5,164 nucleotides of DNA from Ornithoclostridium sp949298505 (GTDB taxonomy: Bacteria > Bacillota > Clostridia > Christensenellales > UBA3700). The stretch lies in assembly GCA_949298505.1 (NCBI GenBank), contig CASFWW010000001.1, forward strand, positions 1-5,164. The letters are read 5' to 3'. Under the pieces are notes generated by a model that saw nothing but the letters and a program-made list of their open reading frames with translations, was not told the origin of the DNA and ran no database searches. Every line of letters starts with the position of its first letter. Within the stretch, counting starts at the first letter, position 1. This document shows, piece after piece, positions 4,448 to 5,164 of this stretch. The translations under genes and the position numbers were made by a program.

Positions 4448-5164
4448 ATGCAACAGTTCGACTTATACCGCGATATTTCCATGCGTACGGGCGGAGATAT
4501 CTATATCGGCGTGGTTGGTCCCGTAAGAACGGGCAAATCCACGTTTATAACCAAGTTTATGCAGGCGCTCGTTCTGCCTTCGATCAAAGACGCGAACAGA
4601 AAAAAGCGCGTCACGGACGAACTTCCGCAATCTGCGGACGGAAAGACTGTCATGACTACGCAGCCGAAATTTGTGCCGGACGAGGCGCAGACCGTTGACC
4701 TCGGAGACAAACTTCGCGCAAGAGTCAGACTGATCGATTGCGTGGGCTATCTTGTCGACAGCGCGGAAGGACATACCGAGGACGGCAAACCCAGGCTGGT
4801 GGACACTCCGTGGAGCAAGGAAAAGATGCCTTTTGAGCAGGCGGCGGAGTTCGGCACTCGCAAGGTAATGACCGATCATTCCACGATCGGGATCGTGGTC
4901 ACGACAGACGGATCTGTGACCGAACTGCCGAGAAAGTCGTACGAAAAGGCTGAAGAACGAATAATCGTAGAAATGAAGGAGCTTGGCAAACCTTTCGTCG
5001 TCGTTCTCAACACTGCTAAGGAAAAGGACCCGGAAAGCAAGAAGCTGGCGGCAAAACTGAGCGAAAAATACGGCGTGCCCGTTATCCTTCAGAACGTAAC
5101 GGCAATGGGGAAAGAAGAAATATCTGAAATCCTCAAAGCCGTACTCATGCAGTTTCCCGTCGAA
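4448..5164 (+). CDS. spoIVA: Stage IV sporulation protein A, N-terminal half (runs off window)
   Basis: SpoIVA is a cytoskeletal ATPase of the mother cell. It polymerises on the forespore surface, is anchored by SpoVM, and forms the basement layer on which the spore coat is built. The visible 239 residues line up almost without gaps from residue 1 with the Bacillus subtilis protein of about 492 residues, so roughly half is present and the C-terminus lies beyond 5164. Key features are RTGGDIYIGVVG (13-24), the Walker A loop GPVRTGKS (24-31, K30), DELPQSADGKT (57-67), the sensor threonines TT at 70-71 in MTTQPKFVP, the Walker B aspartate D97 in LIDCVG, TPWSKEKMPF (120-129), GTRKV and HSTIGIVVTTDG (144-155). 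All ATPase residues are intact. The start is set by GGAGG (4437-4441) six bases upstream. It is the strongest evidence that the host forms endospores. Confidence 0.97.
   Translation, partial: MQQFDLYRDISMRTGGDIYIGVVGPVRTGKSTFITKFMQALVLPSIKDANRKKRVTDELPQSADGKTVMTTQPKFVPDEAQTVDLGDKLRARVRLIDCVGYLVDSAEGHTEDGKPRLVDTPWSKEKMPFEQAAEFGTRKVMTDHSTIGIVVTTDGSVTELPRKSYEKAEERIIVEMKELGKPFVVVLNTAKEKDPESKKLAAKLSEKYGVPVILQNVTAMGKEEISEILKAVLMQFPVE

Noticed and set aside
4375..4879. Open frames overlapping the start of spoIVA on both strands
   Set aside because: SpoIVA similarity from its first residue, with intact ATPase motifs and a GGAGG site, explains this region; the others are shadows.
1..5164. tRNA, rRNA, CRISPR repeats, insertion sequences or attachment sites
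   Set aside because: No cloverleaf, repeated spacer array, transposase or flanking direct repeat was seen by eye.

Overview
The window reads as chromosomal DNA from a spore-forming, strictly anaerobic member of the Clostridia (Bacillota). Two genes support this. The first is a multi-cluster [FeFe] hydrogenase of the group B type at the left end. The second is the N-terminal half of the spore-coat ATPase SpoIVA at the right end. Moderate GC in the genes, AT-rich promoters, clear GGAG-type ribosome sites and hairpin-plus-T terminators fit the same group. Genus and species cannot be told from the sequence.

Layout. At 1-63 lies the tail of an unknown upstream gene whose stop overlaps the hydrogenase start (ATGA). 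The hydrogenase (60-1505) ends at a strong terminator (1523-1550). After a short gap and a consensus sigma-A promoter (1640-1668) comes a two-gene unit: a 463-residue TIR domain-methyltransferase fusion (1693-3084) and, 4 bases on, a GNAT acetyltransferase (3089-3607). This unit closes with a symmetrical, apparently bidirectional terminator (3622-3650). Facing it on the minus strand is a small zinc-ribbon membrane protein gene (3654-4030) that appears broken by a one-base frameshift. A very AT-rich divergent intergenic region (about 4031-4148) carries two look-alike palindromes and promoters in both directions. To its right is a 73-residue XRE-type repressor gene (4149-4370) that looks leaderless, then a terminator (4372-4398). 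A probable sigma-E promoter for spoIVA (4448 to window end) overlaps that terminator.

How the parts relate. The hydrogenase and spoIVA are lineage housekeeping or sporulation genes. Between them sit two accessory modules: the TIR-methyltransferase/GNAT pair and the divergent zinc-ribbon/XRE pair. The most interesting item is the TIR-methyltransferase/GNAT pair. It has its own promoter and terminator, and it joins a domain class known for NAD+ cleavage in bacterial immunity to a small-molecule-type SAM methyltransferase and an acetyltransferase. I know of no described system with this composition. Its role in defence or signalling is inference only.
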